Positions 1-9,582 are shown, counted from the first letter of the stretch. The stretch: 64,000 nt of DNA from Phosphitispora fastidiosa (GCF_019008365.1 NZ_JAHHUL010000021.1:1-64000), one strand, 5' to 3'. Made by a program: numbers and translations. Notes: generated from the letters alone by a model not told the origin.

Positions 1-333
1 ACCGGTATGAAATCTGACATCACAGGTCTGAAATCCGAAGTCTCCGAAATGAAGTCTGATATCACCGGTATGAAATCAACTCTCAATGAGCATACCGGGC
101 TTCTCACAGCATTGGAACACCGGACAGAGGAAAACACCGCCCAACTGGCCTCAATTTCTGAAATAACTAATTATAATAAGGGCTGTGTTACCCGCATTCA
201 AAATGACGTTAGTTACATGAAGGATGAACTGGGCAAGCATAATGCCCTTTTGGAAGTCCTGTCAGCCCGTTCTCTGAAACACGAAGCAGATGTCATCCAC
301 ATTGAGAAACTCTTCAAATTATCCAACATGTAA
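1..333 (+). CDS. C-terminal part of a coiled-coil repeat protein (partial)
   Basis: The frame is open from the first base of the window, so this is the 3' end of a longer gene. The visible part begins with near-identical 14-residue repeats of the form MKSDITGLKSEVSE, i.e. two heptads each, and continues as a charged helical segment. This is typical of long parallel coiled coils in Firmicute hypothetical proteins. No catalytic domain, signal peptide or membrane segment is visible. A strong hairpin follows the stop codon. The function is unknown; a structural or scaffold role is only a guess from the coiled coil. Confidence 0.7.
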   Translation, partial: TGMKSDITGLKSEVSEMKSDITGMKSTLNEHTGLLTALEHRTEENTAQLASISEITNYNKGCVTRIQNDVSYMKDELGKHNALLEVLSARSLKHEADVIHIEKLFKLSNM

Positions 334-362
334 TTCCGAAAGCAAAAACTTTAGCATAAATG

Positions 363-419
363 AGGAGTGGCATATCATGTCCCTTTTTGAGGAATATATC
401 TGCCACTCCTTTGCTTTTG
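363..419 (+). terminator. Rho-independent terminator after the coiled-coil gene
   Basis: An inverted repeat pairs AGGAGTGGCATAT with ATATCTGCCACTCCT (one bulged base) and is followed by TTGCTTTT. It lies 30 bases after the stop of the upstream plus-strand gene. Confidence 0.7.
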
Positions 420-446
420 TGAAATTAATTTACCACAAGTGTTATC

Positions 447-1905
447 TTATTTATAAACAATTTCTACACGGTATCCACCCGGAATTACCGGTGATGATTC
501 ATGTCCTGCACCGCCGTAAAACCACAGACGCGCCTTATGTGTTCCTTTGGTGAAGGTTACTTTGTAGAAATCCAAGCCTAAAGCCGGTGGCTGATTATAT
601 GACCATCCCCGAATTGACATTTCCCTTTCATAAAAGTCCCACACGGATTCTGCCGAGATATCATTACTTCTACCTGATACTACCACTTTACCCCCATCCA
701 CAAACTCTGTCGGCAGCCATGGTTCTCCTGCCCATATACTGGCATTCATAGGAGTTGACCAAAACACTCCGTCTAACAACGGAATATCGTCAGGTACGGA
801 TGAAACAAGACCAAAACCATGGCCCTGGTCGTGGCACGCTGCACATTGTAAGCTGCCTGTACTAACAGCATTTGTTACAGATGAATTAGAACTATCGTGA
901 CAGGTACTGCAGTTTAACCCCAGGACAGGTCTGTTTGCAATGTGGTCAGCAGTCAGTGTTGTGGAATGACAGTTTCTACATGCCGCATCAAGGCTGTTTG
1001 TATGGACGGTTTCATGGTCGGCATTTCCTTCATGACAGGCATTACAGGTGAGATTATTATCTGTAATAGCCTGTTGAACAAGGGGGTCACTGCTGCTATG
1101 GCAGGTATTACAGGTGAGATTCCTGGGTCAAATGCTCTGCACTTATGTTAGATATATGGCACTCCATGACAGGTCTGACAGCTGTGAGCTGTTCCGCTTC
1201 CTTCCCTGTAGATGTTATGTTCCTTGGTTAATTCAGACATGTGGCAGTCTGAACAGTCACTTCCCAATGCAGTGAAATTGTGCAGGACTTCATTGGAATT
1301 ATGAATATTACCGGAGTTATGACAATTTGCACATGGGGTATTCCCCACAGGAGGCGGCCAATTAGTCGTATGGGCCGAGTGGCATTCGCCGCAATCAGAG
1401 CCATGGCAGCTACTGCAGTCTTGTACTACGACGTGTCTCTGTTCTATGGCCGCAGCGCCTTCATGACATGAAAGGCAGTTACTGTAATCAACAGCCATCT
1501 CAAAATAATTAACACCAAATTGCCATGATTCCTGCTGACTGTTTCCTGAGATATCAAATACATTAACTACTACGGAATGTAATCCATTACTTAAATCACT
1601 ACCGGGAACAGCATATATTGTACCGGAAACGTTCGACCCGACAATGTCAGGTATAAAACTTGTATTCAACAAAACCCTGTCAACACTAACAGTAGCCCTC
1701 TTCAAGTCTATACCCAGGGAGTCTGCAACCCTGACAGAGATAACCGGCCTTGCTGCCGTTGTCCCCATCATCGGCGGCGGCAAAAGGTCACTTATCACCG
1801 GCGGTCCCGAATCCCGGAATATGAAAATCTATCACAGGAAATGCAGCAAACACTTGTTCGCTAAAGTTATCAGTGGTAAAATAGAATTGCAGTAAAATCA
1901 GTAAA
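447..1905 (-). pseudogene. Decayed multihaem c-type cytochrome (frameshifted, 5' truncated)
   Basis: Read on the minus strand, the region encodes about eleven CxxCH haem-binding motifs (CLSCH, CSSCH, CGECH, CANCH, CSDCH, CQTCH, then CNTCH, CNACH, CRNCH, CSTCH, CAACH). They are preceded by an Ig-like segment beginning PPVISDLLPPP and followed by a haem-free tail ending in EIVYK. The frame is broken near 1812, 1165 and 1135. At each place removing one base restores the reading: around 1165 it gives an extra CMECH motif, and around 1135 it gives NLTCNTCH, matching the next repeat NNLTCNACH. No signal peptide or start codon with a ribosome binding site is found upstream; in-frame stops close the frame near 1935. 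An intact relative would be an exported electron-transfer protein. Either this is a real pseudogene or the assembly carries single-base errors. Confidence 0.75.
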
Positions 1906-1928
1906 TTAAAAAACCGGGCGGACCCGGT
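1905..1928 (-). terminator. Possible minus-strand terminator hairpin
   Basis: ACCGGG and CCCGGT pair around a 4-base loop, and on the minus strand the stem is followed by six T. It points into the decayed cytochrome although no minus-strand gene remains upstream, so it could be a relic of a lost gene. It also lies in the leader of the following plus-strand gene. Confidence 0.45.
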
Positions 1929-1949
1929 CTTTCAAAAGGAGGCAGAATT

Positions 1950-2213
1950 ATGTCTTTACCACATATTGATTACGAAAAGTTTATGGCAGGGACTGCTACC
2001 CAGGTTAAAATCAACCGCTTTAAAAATACTGCAAAAGATGAGGGCAAACCCCTTGAGCTTTGGGGCCTGATACTAGGCCGGCCTTTCGGCAACCTTATGG
2101 CTGCAATTGAAGACAGGCGGCATGATGAAATTGAGGCATATGTTTTTCAGGTTTCGGCAGTTCTGGCCGAAATATACGGCCAAGTCCATGAATCAAGGAA
2201 AACAGGAAGATAG
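1950..2213 (+). CDS. Small hypothetical protein, 87 aa
   Basis: A clear ribosome binding site (AAAGGAGG, 8 bases before ATG) supports this start. The product is a soluble, mostly helical, charged protein with no cysteines, signal peptide or membrane segment. I do not recognise the family. It stands alone on the plus strand between the decayed cytochrome and the convergent SLH gene. The function is unknown. Confidence 0.6.
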   Translation: MSLPHIDYEKFMAGTATQVKINRFKNTAKDEGKPLELWGLILGRPFGNLMAAIEDRRHDEIEAYVFQVSAVLAEIYGQVHESRKTGR

Positions 2214-2273
2214 CCTTAAAAAGTCTTTCTTCACATCAACAAATTTCACTTAATCCCCAAAACAACCTGCTGA

Positions 2274-5200
2274 TTAAGGAATATCTTCCTCATCAACAAT
2301 CAGTACAATATCTGCCACGCCATTTCGCTCGCCATCGGTGGCTTCAATGACAAATACATTGTCACCTTCATTGAGGTTTTTTATATCCTCAACATAAACA
2401 GGATCACTATCCGTCATATCGTAGACATAGCTTTCTGCATCCAGTTCAAACCAAGCCGCATCACCCACTTCGAATGCATTATACGATGTATCAACATCTG
2501 TAACTTCACCATATACATCGTAAGTAACAGTTGGATCCGTTGCGACACCCAGCACTATTTTTGCGCCGTCCATGGAATACTCGAAAAGTTGATTAGCAAC
2601 AGGGTTTCCGCTGCTGACTTCGTAAAGTTCAACAGTACCACGGATATCGGCAGTGACCCATATATCTCCGTCATAAAAATAACTATCAATAACCATTAGT
2701 TTTTCTGATTGAGGACTGCAACTTTTCAGAATTACATCAATCATCCTACTGCGCAAGGGATTATCGCTGAAAACGCACTGTACAATGTCACCCTCTGCCA
2801 GACCGTTAATATCTGCATATACCGGGTTATCACCGGTCATATCATAGACATAAGTCTCCTCATCAATTCCACGCAAGATATAGTCATTAAGTATAATAGA
2901 AGAATTAATGAAGTCAATGTCTGTTATTTCAGCCTCAATATAACCTGTTACAGGTTCTAACAAGCTAATTTTACTGTCAATCAAATCATACCTGTAAACT
3001 GTATCTGCCGCCGGATCTGCAACGGGAGATGTTCCATACACCTCATATGAGGAGACTTCGCCCCGAATATCCACAGAGACCCAGGTATCCCCATCATTAT
3101 AATAGGTGTCAATAACCATGACTTTTTCCGGTCCGGCACTGTAACTTCTCACAATTACATCAATTATCCCGGTGCGCCAGGGACTGTCGCTGAGAACATA
3201 TTGTATCCCGTCGCCTACTGCGAGTCTGCCGATATCTTTATAAACCGGATCATAACCGGTCATGTCATAAACATAAGTGTTCTCATCAATTCCATACCAG
3301 GAGCTGTCGTTTAATTCAACAGCAGAATTAAAGTAATCTATATCTGTTATTCTAGCATCTATATAACCTGTTACCGGTTCGATGAAGCTTATTTTGCCCC
3401 CAATCAGATTATATTTGTAGACTGCCTCTTCTGTCGGATTTCCGACAGGCGAATATGCATAAACTTCAAAATTGTAACCTTCACCCCGAATATCCACATC
3501 AACCCAGGTATGACCATCATAGATATAGGTGTCAATTACAATAGCTTTTTCTGTTTCATGCCTTATCTCCGACCTGTACCATTTGCCTTCCTGTTTCACA
3601 AAAATTATATGGATGCCTTCTACCTGCCCTGTAATGGGGAACCACAGGGTACTGCCTCCCTCGTCTTCGTCAGGCAGTATTTCGTAAATTGCGCCATCTG
3701 GACTAAACTGGTACATTGTTTCAAAATCAGACAGGTCAATTTCTCCAAGGATGTATTCAACATAGGTTATGCCATCTGATTCAGCCATATATCCTGTTGC
3801 CATTGCTTCTGCGTCTTTCGTGCCAATTCTTGTCAGACTGGCTTTATACACCTGGCTGTTCTTATCGGTGACAGTATAAACATACTCACCCGGCGCTTCC
3901 TGTATGTCAAGCCATAAACCAGGTTCAGCATCCGGAACCAGTTCTGTCGCTGCTCCTCCATCCTTCACTACCGTTACACCGGTAATATTTCCGGCTTCAA
4001 GGCTTATTTCAGTTCCCTCATAGGTTAGCCGGTATTCTTCATATACTGTTCCTTCATCTACTCTAATTTCCCCACTGGAAGAAAATGCTCCGTTCAAGAA
4101 CTCCGGGTCTGAGGGCGGCGGTGTTGAACCACCACCTCCACCACCTCCACCGCCGCCGCCGGCGGGAGGCGAGGTTCCGACATCTGTCTCCATAACCACA
4201 TCATCTGAATTCACATTCGCTGTTTCAACAACCCCGTCACCGGTAACTGATGCACCTGCATTAATCTCCAGTACTTTGACCACTGCATCTTCAGAAACTT
4301 CCAGTACGGAACCGCTGCCGGCTTCAGTGATGCAGAATTTTGCAACAGAACCACTTAACAGATTAATCCTGGCTCCGGGGGAGTTTATGTCCACATTGTC
4401 AAAATTGCCTATCAACTCCACAGCAGCCCCTTCAGGAATTTCTATGGCCAAATCCCCAAACCCGTCTCCTGCCAGGTCTGCCTCTTCCACTACAGCCCCA
4501 GAAGCAAGCCACAGTGAATTAACTACAGCATTATCTTTGGCTACTATCCTGACCCTGCCGCTTTTTTTATCAACAAATACACTATACAGCTCCGAATCCC
4601 CTATGATATACACACTATTTTCCCCGCCGCCGCAAATCAGGGTTCTCCCATAAACAGTAACATTATCCAAAACAACACTGCCACTGCATATTCCGGCAGT
4701 TAAATAAATATCCCCTTTAACAATCGTGTTATACAGTTCAACATTTGTACTTGTGATGGTAACATTCCCGTCTATGACGTCACAAGTAAATTTTCCTGCT
4801 TCATTGTAAAGACATCCAACAGCCCTGTTTAATAAAGTTATCGTTTCGGCCCGCGTTATACCCCGTCGGGGGTGAAAACTCTTATCCTCATACCCCTTCA
4901 TATACCCGTTTTCGACAGCTGCGGCAACGGCTCCCCTACTCCACGGTGATATATCAGTTTCATCGATAAATTCTTTAATAAGTTCTGACTCCCGGGAGTT
5001 GTCTAAAACCAATAGTTTACTAAGAACCATGGCAGCCTCCTCCCGGTTGATGTAGTTATTGGGCCGCATCGTACCATCCTCGTATCCGGTGATGTATCCT
5101 GCAGCCTTTGCCTTGCCAATTTCCGCAGCAAACCAATCGCTCGGAGAGACATCGGAATAGCTGAATTCTTCCTCAGTTATGAATCCCATTACCTTATTGA

Positions 5201-5414
5201 CAAGAGCAATAAATTCAGCTCGGGTAATATTTCGGTCCGGCCTAAAAGTATCGTCTGGATAGCCGGCAGTCAAATTTCGGTCTGTCCAATGGATAATTTG
5301 TTCTTCAGCCCAGTGTCCCTGAATGTCGGAAGGTGCTGCCAAAATGACATCGACAAACATGCAGGTTATCATAACTGCCAGAACAAGTCCAATAATAAGG
5401 GTTTTCCTTTTCAT
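2274..5414 (-). CDS. SLH-domain surface protein with Gly-rich linker and three C-terminal repeats
   Basis: The 1046-residue product starts with a signal peptide (about residues 1-27), then three SLH domains (about 28-205) carrying motifs such as ITRAEFIALV. SLH domains bind pyruvylated secondary cell wall polymer, so the protein should sit on the cell surface. Residues about 210-410 are a valine/threonine-rich stretch with beta-helix character. A run of eleven glycines flanked by prolines (about 415-430) is a flexible linker. The C-terminal third holds three ~142-residue repeats (near 620, 762 and 905), each containing an IDTY-YDG--WV-DIRG motif and a YVYDMT--DPVY motif. The start is supported by AGGAGG upstream. 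The ligand or partner is unknown. The gene is monocistronic on visible spacing. Confidence 0.85.
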   Translation of the reverse strand: MKRKTLIIGLVLAVMITCMFVDVILAAPSDIQGHWAEEQIIHWTDRNLTAGYPDDTFRPDRNITRAEFIALVNKVMGFITEEEFSYSDVSPSDWFAAEIGKAKAAGYITGYEDGTMRPNNYINREEAAMVLSKLLVLDNSRESELIKEFIDETDISPWSRGAVAAAVENGYMKGYEDKSFHPRRGITRAETITLLNRAVGCLYNEAGKFTCDVIDGNVTITSTNVELYNTIVKGDIYLTAGICSGSVVLDNVTVYGRTLICGGGENSVYIIGDSELYSVFVDKKSGRVRIVAKDNAVVNSLWLASGAVVEEADLAGDGFGDLAIEIPEGAAVELIGNFDNVDINSPGARINLLSGSVAKFCITEAGSGSVLEVSEDAVVKVLEINAGASVTGDGVVETANVNSDDVVMETDVGTSPPAGGGGGGGGGGGSTPPPSDPEFLNGAFSSSGEIRVDEGTVYEEYRLTYEGTEISLEAGNITGVTVVKDGGAATELVPDAEPGLWLDIQEAPGEYVYTVTDKNSQVYKASLTRIGTKDAEAMATGYMAESDGITYVEYILGEIDLSDFETMYQFSPDGAIYEILPDEDEGGSTLWFPITGQVEGIHIIFVKQEGKWYRSEIRHETEKAIVIDTYIYDGHTWVDVDIRGEGYNFEVYAYSPVGNPTEEAVYKYNLIGGKISFIEPVTGYIDARITDIDYFNSAVELNDSSWYGIDENTYVYDMTGYDPVYKDIGRLAVGDGIQYVLSDSPWRTGIIDVIVRSYSAGPEKVMVIDTYYNDGDTWVSVDIRGEVSSYEVYGTSPVADPAADTVYRYDLIDSKISLLEPVTGYIEAEITDIDFINSSIILNDYILRGIDEETYVYDMTGDNPVYADINGLAEGDIVQCVFSDNPLRSRMIDVILKSCSPQSEKLMVIDSYFYDGDIWVTADIRGTVELYEVSSGNPVANQLFEYSMDGAKIVLGVATDPTVTYDVYGEVTDVDTSYNAFEVGDAAWFELDAESYVYDMTDSDPVYVEDIKNLNEGDNVFVIEATDGERNGVADIVLIVDEEDIP

Positions 5415-5576
5415 TTAGTTTCCTCCTTACCAATTTAGTACTAATCCGCAACATCTTTATCATTCCATTCCCTACAAATAATTGTAATTTTACCAATAAT
5501 TATATCTCATTATCATTGCACAATTTGTCTAAATAACAGAATTATCCCCCGAAACATTTCGACATTTTTTGCTCCA

Positions 5577-5616
5577 GAAAAATAAAAAAAGCTCCATAGA
5601 AATTCCCTGAAGCTTT
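5577..5616 (-). terminator. Terminator of the amidohydrolase operon
   Basis: On the minus strand AAGCTTCA pairs with TGGAGCTT (one mismatch), followed by TTTTTATTTTT. It begins 35 bases after the stop of the amidohydrolase gene. Confidence 0.75.
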
Positions 5617-5650
5617 GCTTGAAAAAACGGCTTATTATCTTACCTTTCTG

Positions 5651-7018
5651 CTAGCGGACTTTTATTACCGGGAAGCGTTCCGGAAGACTGATCCCGGCCT
5701 TTAATGCCAGGGCAGCAGCCTTTTCCCCGGCCTGCCGGAGTACCTCTTTCTCATTTACAGTCATTATTCTTCTGTTTCGCATCAGCCACCTGCCGTCACA
5801 CATACTGGACTCTACATTTGCCGACTGCACAGCATACACAAGGTTTGCGACAGGATCATGAACAGGCAGGCTTCCTGCCGCTGCCGGGTTGATTATAATA
5901 AGGTCAGCCTTTTTACCTGGTTCCAGTGACCCTATTTCATCCTCCCACTGCAGGCACTTGGCTCCATTTACAGTCGCCATCTCCAAAATGCGTTCTGCCG
6001 GCAGAGTTTCCGGGTTCAGGGTCCTTCCCTTATGTATTAGTGAAGCAAGGTACATATCACTGATGATATCCATCCGGTTATTACAGGGCGCTCCATCAGT
6101 GCCTATGGAGATACAAATGCCTTTATCCAGCATTTCCGGTATCCGGGCAAAACCCAGTACCTTCATGCCGGCCGCCGGGCAATGTGATACCTTGACACCG
6201 TGGTGTGCAAAGAGTTCAATTTCCTCCTCATCAAGCCATACACAGTGAACCGCCAATAGTCTTCCGCCCAATGCGCCCAGATTTGCGAGGTGCTTAACCG
6301 TAGTGTTACCCCTGTTTTTCCGGGCATAATTGACCTCCTCCCTTACTTCGGCAACATGCATGTGAATTCCCACACCATATTTGACTGCAAGGTCATAGGT
6401 CATTTGTATCAACCTGTCAGAAACATTGAATATTGTCCTCAGGGCAAACCATACCCTGATACGGCCGCCGGCGCTGCCATGCCATTTACTGATCAGGTCT
6501 TCCTGAACTGCCAGGGTTTCCTCAGCTGTCTCCTGCCACTTCTCAGGAAGTCCCTGACCACAGTCCATTGTTGACCTGGCTAAGATACCCCTAATACCGG
6601 TCTCCTCAACAGCTCTGGCCATTCCCTCCACTTCCTGCCCCCCGGCCTCAGCAAAGGTCGTCACTCCGGAGCGTATCATTTCAATACAACAGGCAAGTGA
6701 TGATATATATGAGTCTTCCCATTCCATACTGCTCTCATATGGCCAAATTCGTTGGTGCAGCCATGTCAGCAGGTCTACATCATCTCCCAGCCCCCGCGCC
6801 AGCTGTTGTGATAAGTGCACGTGGGAGTTAATAAAACCGGGCATGACCAGCTTCCCCCGGGCATTTACCCTCTCCGCATCCTCCCGAACCAGCCCGGAAG
6901 GTATGCGGCCCAATGCCGTTATGCAGTCCCCTTCTATAAGGATATCCCCACCCTCAAAGACCTGCCTGTCATGATTCATAGATATTATATACCCGTTTTC
7001 AATAACTATTTGATTCAT
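5651..7018 (-). CDS. Metal-dependent amidohydrolase (MtaD/SsnA/AtzB-like)
   Basis: The 455 aa product belongs to the cytosolic amidohydrolase superfamily that deaminates or dechlorinates nitrogen heterocycles; 5'-methylthioadenosine/S-adenosylhomocysteine deaminase is the closest familiar type. The metal site is visible: HVH near residue 66 (NSHVHLSQ), a second histidine in HMHVAE, a third in AVHCVW, and the aspartate in GTDGAP. The C-terminal GKKADLIII segment closes the small beta domain. The start codon overlaps the stop of the upstream gene as TAATG, so it is translationally coupled to the CNB-AAA-polyferredoxin fusion. The substrate cannot be read from sequence; MtaD, guanine deaminase-like or aminohydrolase activity are all possible. 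Confidence 0.85.
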   Translation of the reverse strand: MNQIVIENGYIISMNHDRQVFEGGDILIEGDCITALGRIPSGLVREDAERVNARGKLVMPGFINSHVHLSQQLARGLGDDVDLLTWLHQRIWPYESSMEWEDSYISSLACCIEMIRSGVTTFAEAGGQEVEGMARAVEETGIRGILARSTMDCGQGLPEKWQETAEETLAVQEDLISKWHGSAGGRIRVWFALRTIFNVSDRLIQMTYDLAVKYGVGIHMHVAEVREEVNYARKNRGNTTVKHLANLGALGGRLLAVHCVWLDEEEIELFAHHGVKVSHCPAAGMKVLGFARIPEMLDKGICISIGTDGAPCNNRMDIISDMYLASLIHKGRTLNPETLPAERILEMATVNGAKCLQWEDEIGSLEPGKKADLIIINPAAAGSLPVHDPVANLVYAVQSANVESSMCDGRWLMRNRRIMTVNEKEVLRQAGEKAAALALKAGISLPERFPVIKVR

Positions 7019-9480
7019 TAATTACCTCCGGATGTTCGCCTGTTCTTCAATTTTCCGGTCCTCAGCAAGACCATTATAATAGTAAACCCTGTTAATAACA
7101 CTCCCATGAAGGCTGCACCAGCCTGGCCGACCCGTAAAAGCGGAACATAAAAAACACTGTCTGCCCCCATGCGGGGAATATATCCCAGGCCAAACAGGAC
7201 AGACTGGCTCCCGGGCAGGAAGTGCAGCTGATATGCTATAAACCCGGCAATTACTACAGGTATAAAGGCAAAAACAAGCTTAATCCTGCGCGGGGCCGCC
7301 TTTTCCCTAAATGGTCTGGCAATAATCCATGTAATCAGACCGCTGAGAACAGCGCTGCCCCAATATGATACACTAAACCAGAAGCGCCACCGATCTTCGG
7401 GCCACACACCGTGAAGCGGCCCGAAATATAAAATCGGAATCAGAATCCCCAGGGCAACACCAATAAATAACGCAAACCCCTGGTTAACCCTTACAAGGTG
7501 CCAGACCTCCCTTGCCGGGACACGCAAATTGACTTTAACGGCATCATTGGGGCAGTTGCGTACACAGCGAAAGCACAGCTTACATGCCTGGTTGCTGTCA
7601 AGGAAGGCTGAGTGCTGAGACATGGGACAGCCTTCAACCTCCTCTGTACCGCGATAGCATTCATGAGTCGTACACTTATTCAGACAGATCTCCGAGTCAG
7701 CCCTGACTTCAACCATTCCGCTGATGGAGGCCATTCCTATCAGCCCACCCAGGGGACAAAGGTGACGGCACCAGGTGTGGCGGGTAAATATTACCCCGGT
7801 AACAGCGGCAGCCGATGTAATGGTAAAAAGCCACAGCCCGCCATACAGCCTGTTATGCCGCATATCAGTCATTTCTTCAATCCAGAATACCAATACAAAC
7901 AAAAAGGTTGTAATCAGGTAATCATACTTTTTCAGAACATTGGGAACCGGCCTGTTTAAATGGTAAACCTTCTGGACCATTTCCATTGTGAAAGAAACCG
8001 GGCAGGCCCCGCACCATACCCTGCCAATCCAGAAGGCGCTAATTACTATGAAAGGCCACCAAAGTCCCCATACAAGCGTAAGGCCGAAGTCACCTGATTT
8101 TTCTCCGGGAATAAATAAGAGAGCAATAGTAGTAAGTATCATGATAGCAAATGTTGCCTTCTGCAGTCTGAGTGGAAAAAGCCCTTCTTTTACCCAGGAG
8201 TGGAAACGCTTCCAAATCAGAAGGTTAAAACTACGCCCTATTCTCTCGCCTGTGGGGCCGAAAAAAAGGTGTTCTACCCCTATCACATCACCGTCTGCAA
8301 TCAAAAAAGCGCGTTCCACGATCTGAATAAGTTCCGCTATATTCGTCTGGCGGAAATTATGATTTAAAAGCATTTTGGTTGCTTCCCGGTCAATCACGGG
8401 AGCAGGTCTGCCATGCTGGTCCGCCAGTTTTTTCAGCAGCCTGGCCGAAATGACCGGAATATCTCTTTTGCGTTCCCTTAGTGATAAAAATCTGTTTTCT
8501 CCGGTAAAGAACTTTTTCAGCTCGGGCAAGAGTTTTACAGAAAGGTCTTCAGGCTCTGCCTGCAGTGTTGCTACTATGCGGCATGAGGCACACCGGGAAC
8601 CCAAAACCTCAGCCAGTTTCAACTGGGCTCTGGATGACAGCATATTTATGTCCTTAATGAAAAGAGTCCCGCCTTCAGCCACCTTGAGAATACAGTATGT
8701 CTTGGCTCCCTCGGGATTTCCGGGGATCTGCCGGGTTTCAAACAGTATATCTCCCCACTGCTGATCCATATGCCGCCCATCCACTATTATAAAAGGGGCA
8801 TTTTCACCATACTGTTTCTTGTGCAGCAGCCAGGCAACCAGAGTTTTACCCGTTCCCCGTTCTCCCAGGAATAGTACATTCTCTTCCGTTTCTGACAGTT
8901 TAGCGAGTTTTTCCTCTATTTCCCGAAGCGAATAGGGACTCCCCCAATATTCATAGGACTTGTACTTTAGCTGAAACTGCAGCCCGGACCGCAGGAAGTT
9001 TCTGTACCCTTCTTCCCACAATTCTCTGTTAAGCAGGTTGAGGCGCTGCGAAAGACTGGTAACGAACCCGGCATAAAGCTTGGGCCAGCGTACCAGCATG
9101 TAGGCAAAGCGTTCTGCGCTAAGGGCTAGAACCCTGCAGTCTTCAGTACATTGTACACTTGCCGAAGCCAGTTTTCCCGTGAAAAGGTCCACTTCTCCAA
9201 AGGCATCACCCGGCCCAAAAGAAGACAATCTAATCATCTCCCGGCCTTCCCGGTTAATAAACGCATCTGCTCTCCCCTCTACCAGAACGTAAAACCCGTG
9301 TGCCTCCAAATCCTGTTGGAATATATAAGTCCCCTTCATGTGTTCTTCCCACCGGAAATCTCCCGCAAGTTCATACAATTCCTGCCTGTTCAGGCCTGAA
9401 AGTAGTTCAACTTTTGCCAGTATCTTCACTTTCCGTTCGGTCCTTCTGTCCGATTTTCCCTCTTCACGTTTATCCTGCAA
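7018..9480 (-). CDS. Fusion: cyclic-nucleotide-binding domain, sigma54-type AAA domain, NapH/NosR-like membrane polyferredoxin
   Basis: The protein has about 820 residues. From the N-terminus: a Crp-type cyclic-nucleotide-binding fold (about 15-150, with FGPGDAFGEVDLFTG); a AAA domain resembling sigma54 activators (about 180-405), with Walker A GERGTGKT near 206, a GGTLFIKDI strand in place of the usual GGTLFLDEI, and LRERKRDIP; then several membrane helices with WCGACPVSF and WCRHLCPLGG, and a ferredoxin segment with two cysteine clusters, the second CKLCFRCVRNCP; then more helices. The GAFTGA loop for sigma54 contact and any helix-turn-helix are absent, so it is unlikely to be an ordinary activator. 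I place the start at TTG 9480, because GGAGGTG lies 6 bases before it; an ATG at 9495 would put that site inside the gene. A membrane redox sensor or regulated electron carrier is inference. Confidence 0.85.
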   Translation of the reverse strand: MQDKREEGKSDRRTERKVKILAKVELLSGLNRQELYELAGDFRWEEHMKGTYIFQQDLEAHGFYVLVEGRADAFINREGREMIRLSSFGPGDAFGEVDLFTGKLASASVQCTEDCRVLALSAERFAYMLVRWPKLYAGFVTSLSQRLNLLNRELWEEGYRNFLRSGLQFQLKYKSYEYWGSPYSLREIEEKLAKLSETEENVLFLGERGTGKTLVAWLLHKKQYGENAPFIIVDGRHMDQQWGDILFETRQIPGNPEGAKTYCILKVAEGGTLFIKDINMLSSRAQLKLAEVLGSRCASCRIVATLQAEPEDLSVKLLPELKKFFTGENRFLSLRERKRDIPVISARLLKKLADQHGRPAPVIDREATKMLLNHNFRQTNIAELIQIVERAFLIADGDVIGVEHLFFGPTGERIGRSFNLLIWKRFHSWVKEGLFPLRLQKATFAIMILTTIALLFIPGEKSGDFGLTLVWGLWWPFIVISAFWIGRVWCGACPVSFTMEMVQKVYHLNRPVPNVLKKYDYLITTFLFVLVFWIEEMTDMRHNRLYGGLWLFTITSAAAVTGVIFTRHTWCRHLCPLGGLIGMASISGMVEVRADSEICLNKCTTHECYRGTEEVEGCPMSQHSAFLDSNQACKLCFRCVRNCPNDAVKVNLRVPAREVWHLVRVNQGFALFIGVALGILIPILYFGPLHGVWPEDRWRFWFSVSYWGSAVLSGLITWIIARPFREKAAPRRIKLVFAFIPVVIAGFIAYQLHFLPGSQSVLFGLGYIPRMGADSVFYVPLLRVGQAGAAFMGVLLTGFTIIMVLLRTGKLKNRRTSGGN

Positions 9481-9547
9481 TGCACTCACCTCCATATAGC
9501 AGTTCGCTGTCTGTCAACACGCATCAGTCCCACCTTAAAACAGGAAC

Positions 9548-9582
9548 ATAAAAAGCCTCTCTGAACGTTCAGGAAGGCTCTT
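9548..9582 (-). terminator. Terminator after larC
   Basis: On the minus strand AGCCTTCCTGAA and TTCAGAGAGGCT form a stem followed by TTTTT. It lies 80 bases after the larC stop and upstream of the CNB-AAA fusion gene, so it separates the two operons. Confidence 0.75.

Noticed and set aside
1-120. CRISPR-like or satellite repeat at the window start
   Set aside because: The repetition is explained by in-frame coiled-coil heptads; there are no spacers.
942-1151. Plus-strand ORF over the cytochrome remnant
   Set aside because: The minus strand carries the haem motifs; the plus frame is cysteine-rich only because of their complement.
7018-9480. Ordinary sigma54-dependent activator
   Set aside because: No GAFTGA loop, no helix-turn-helix and a membrane ferredoxin part instead.
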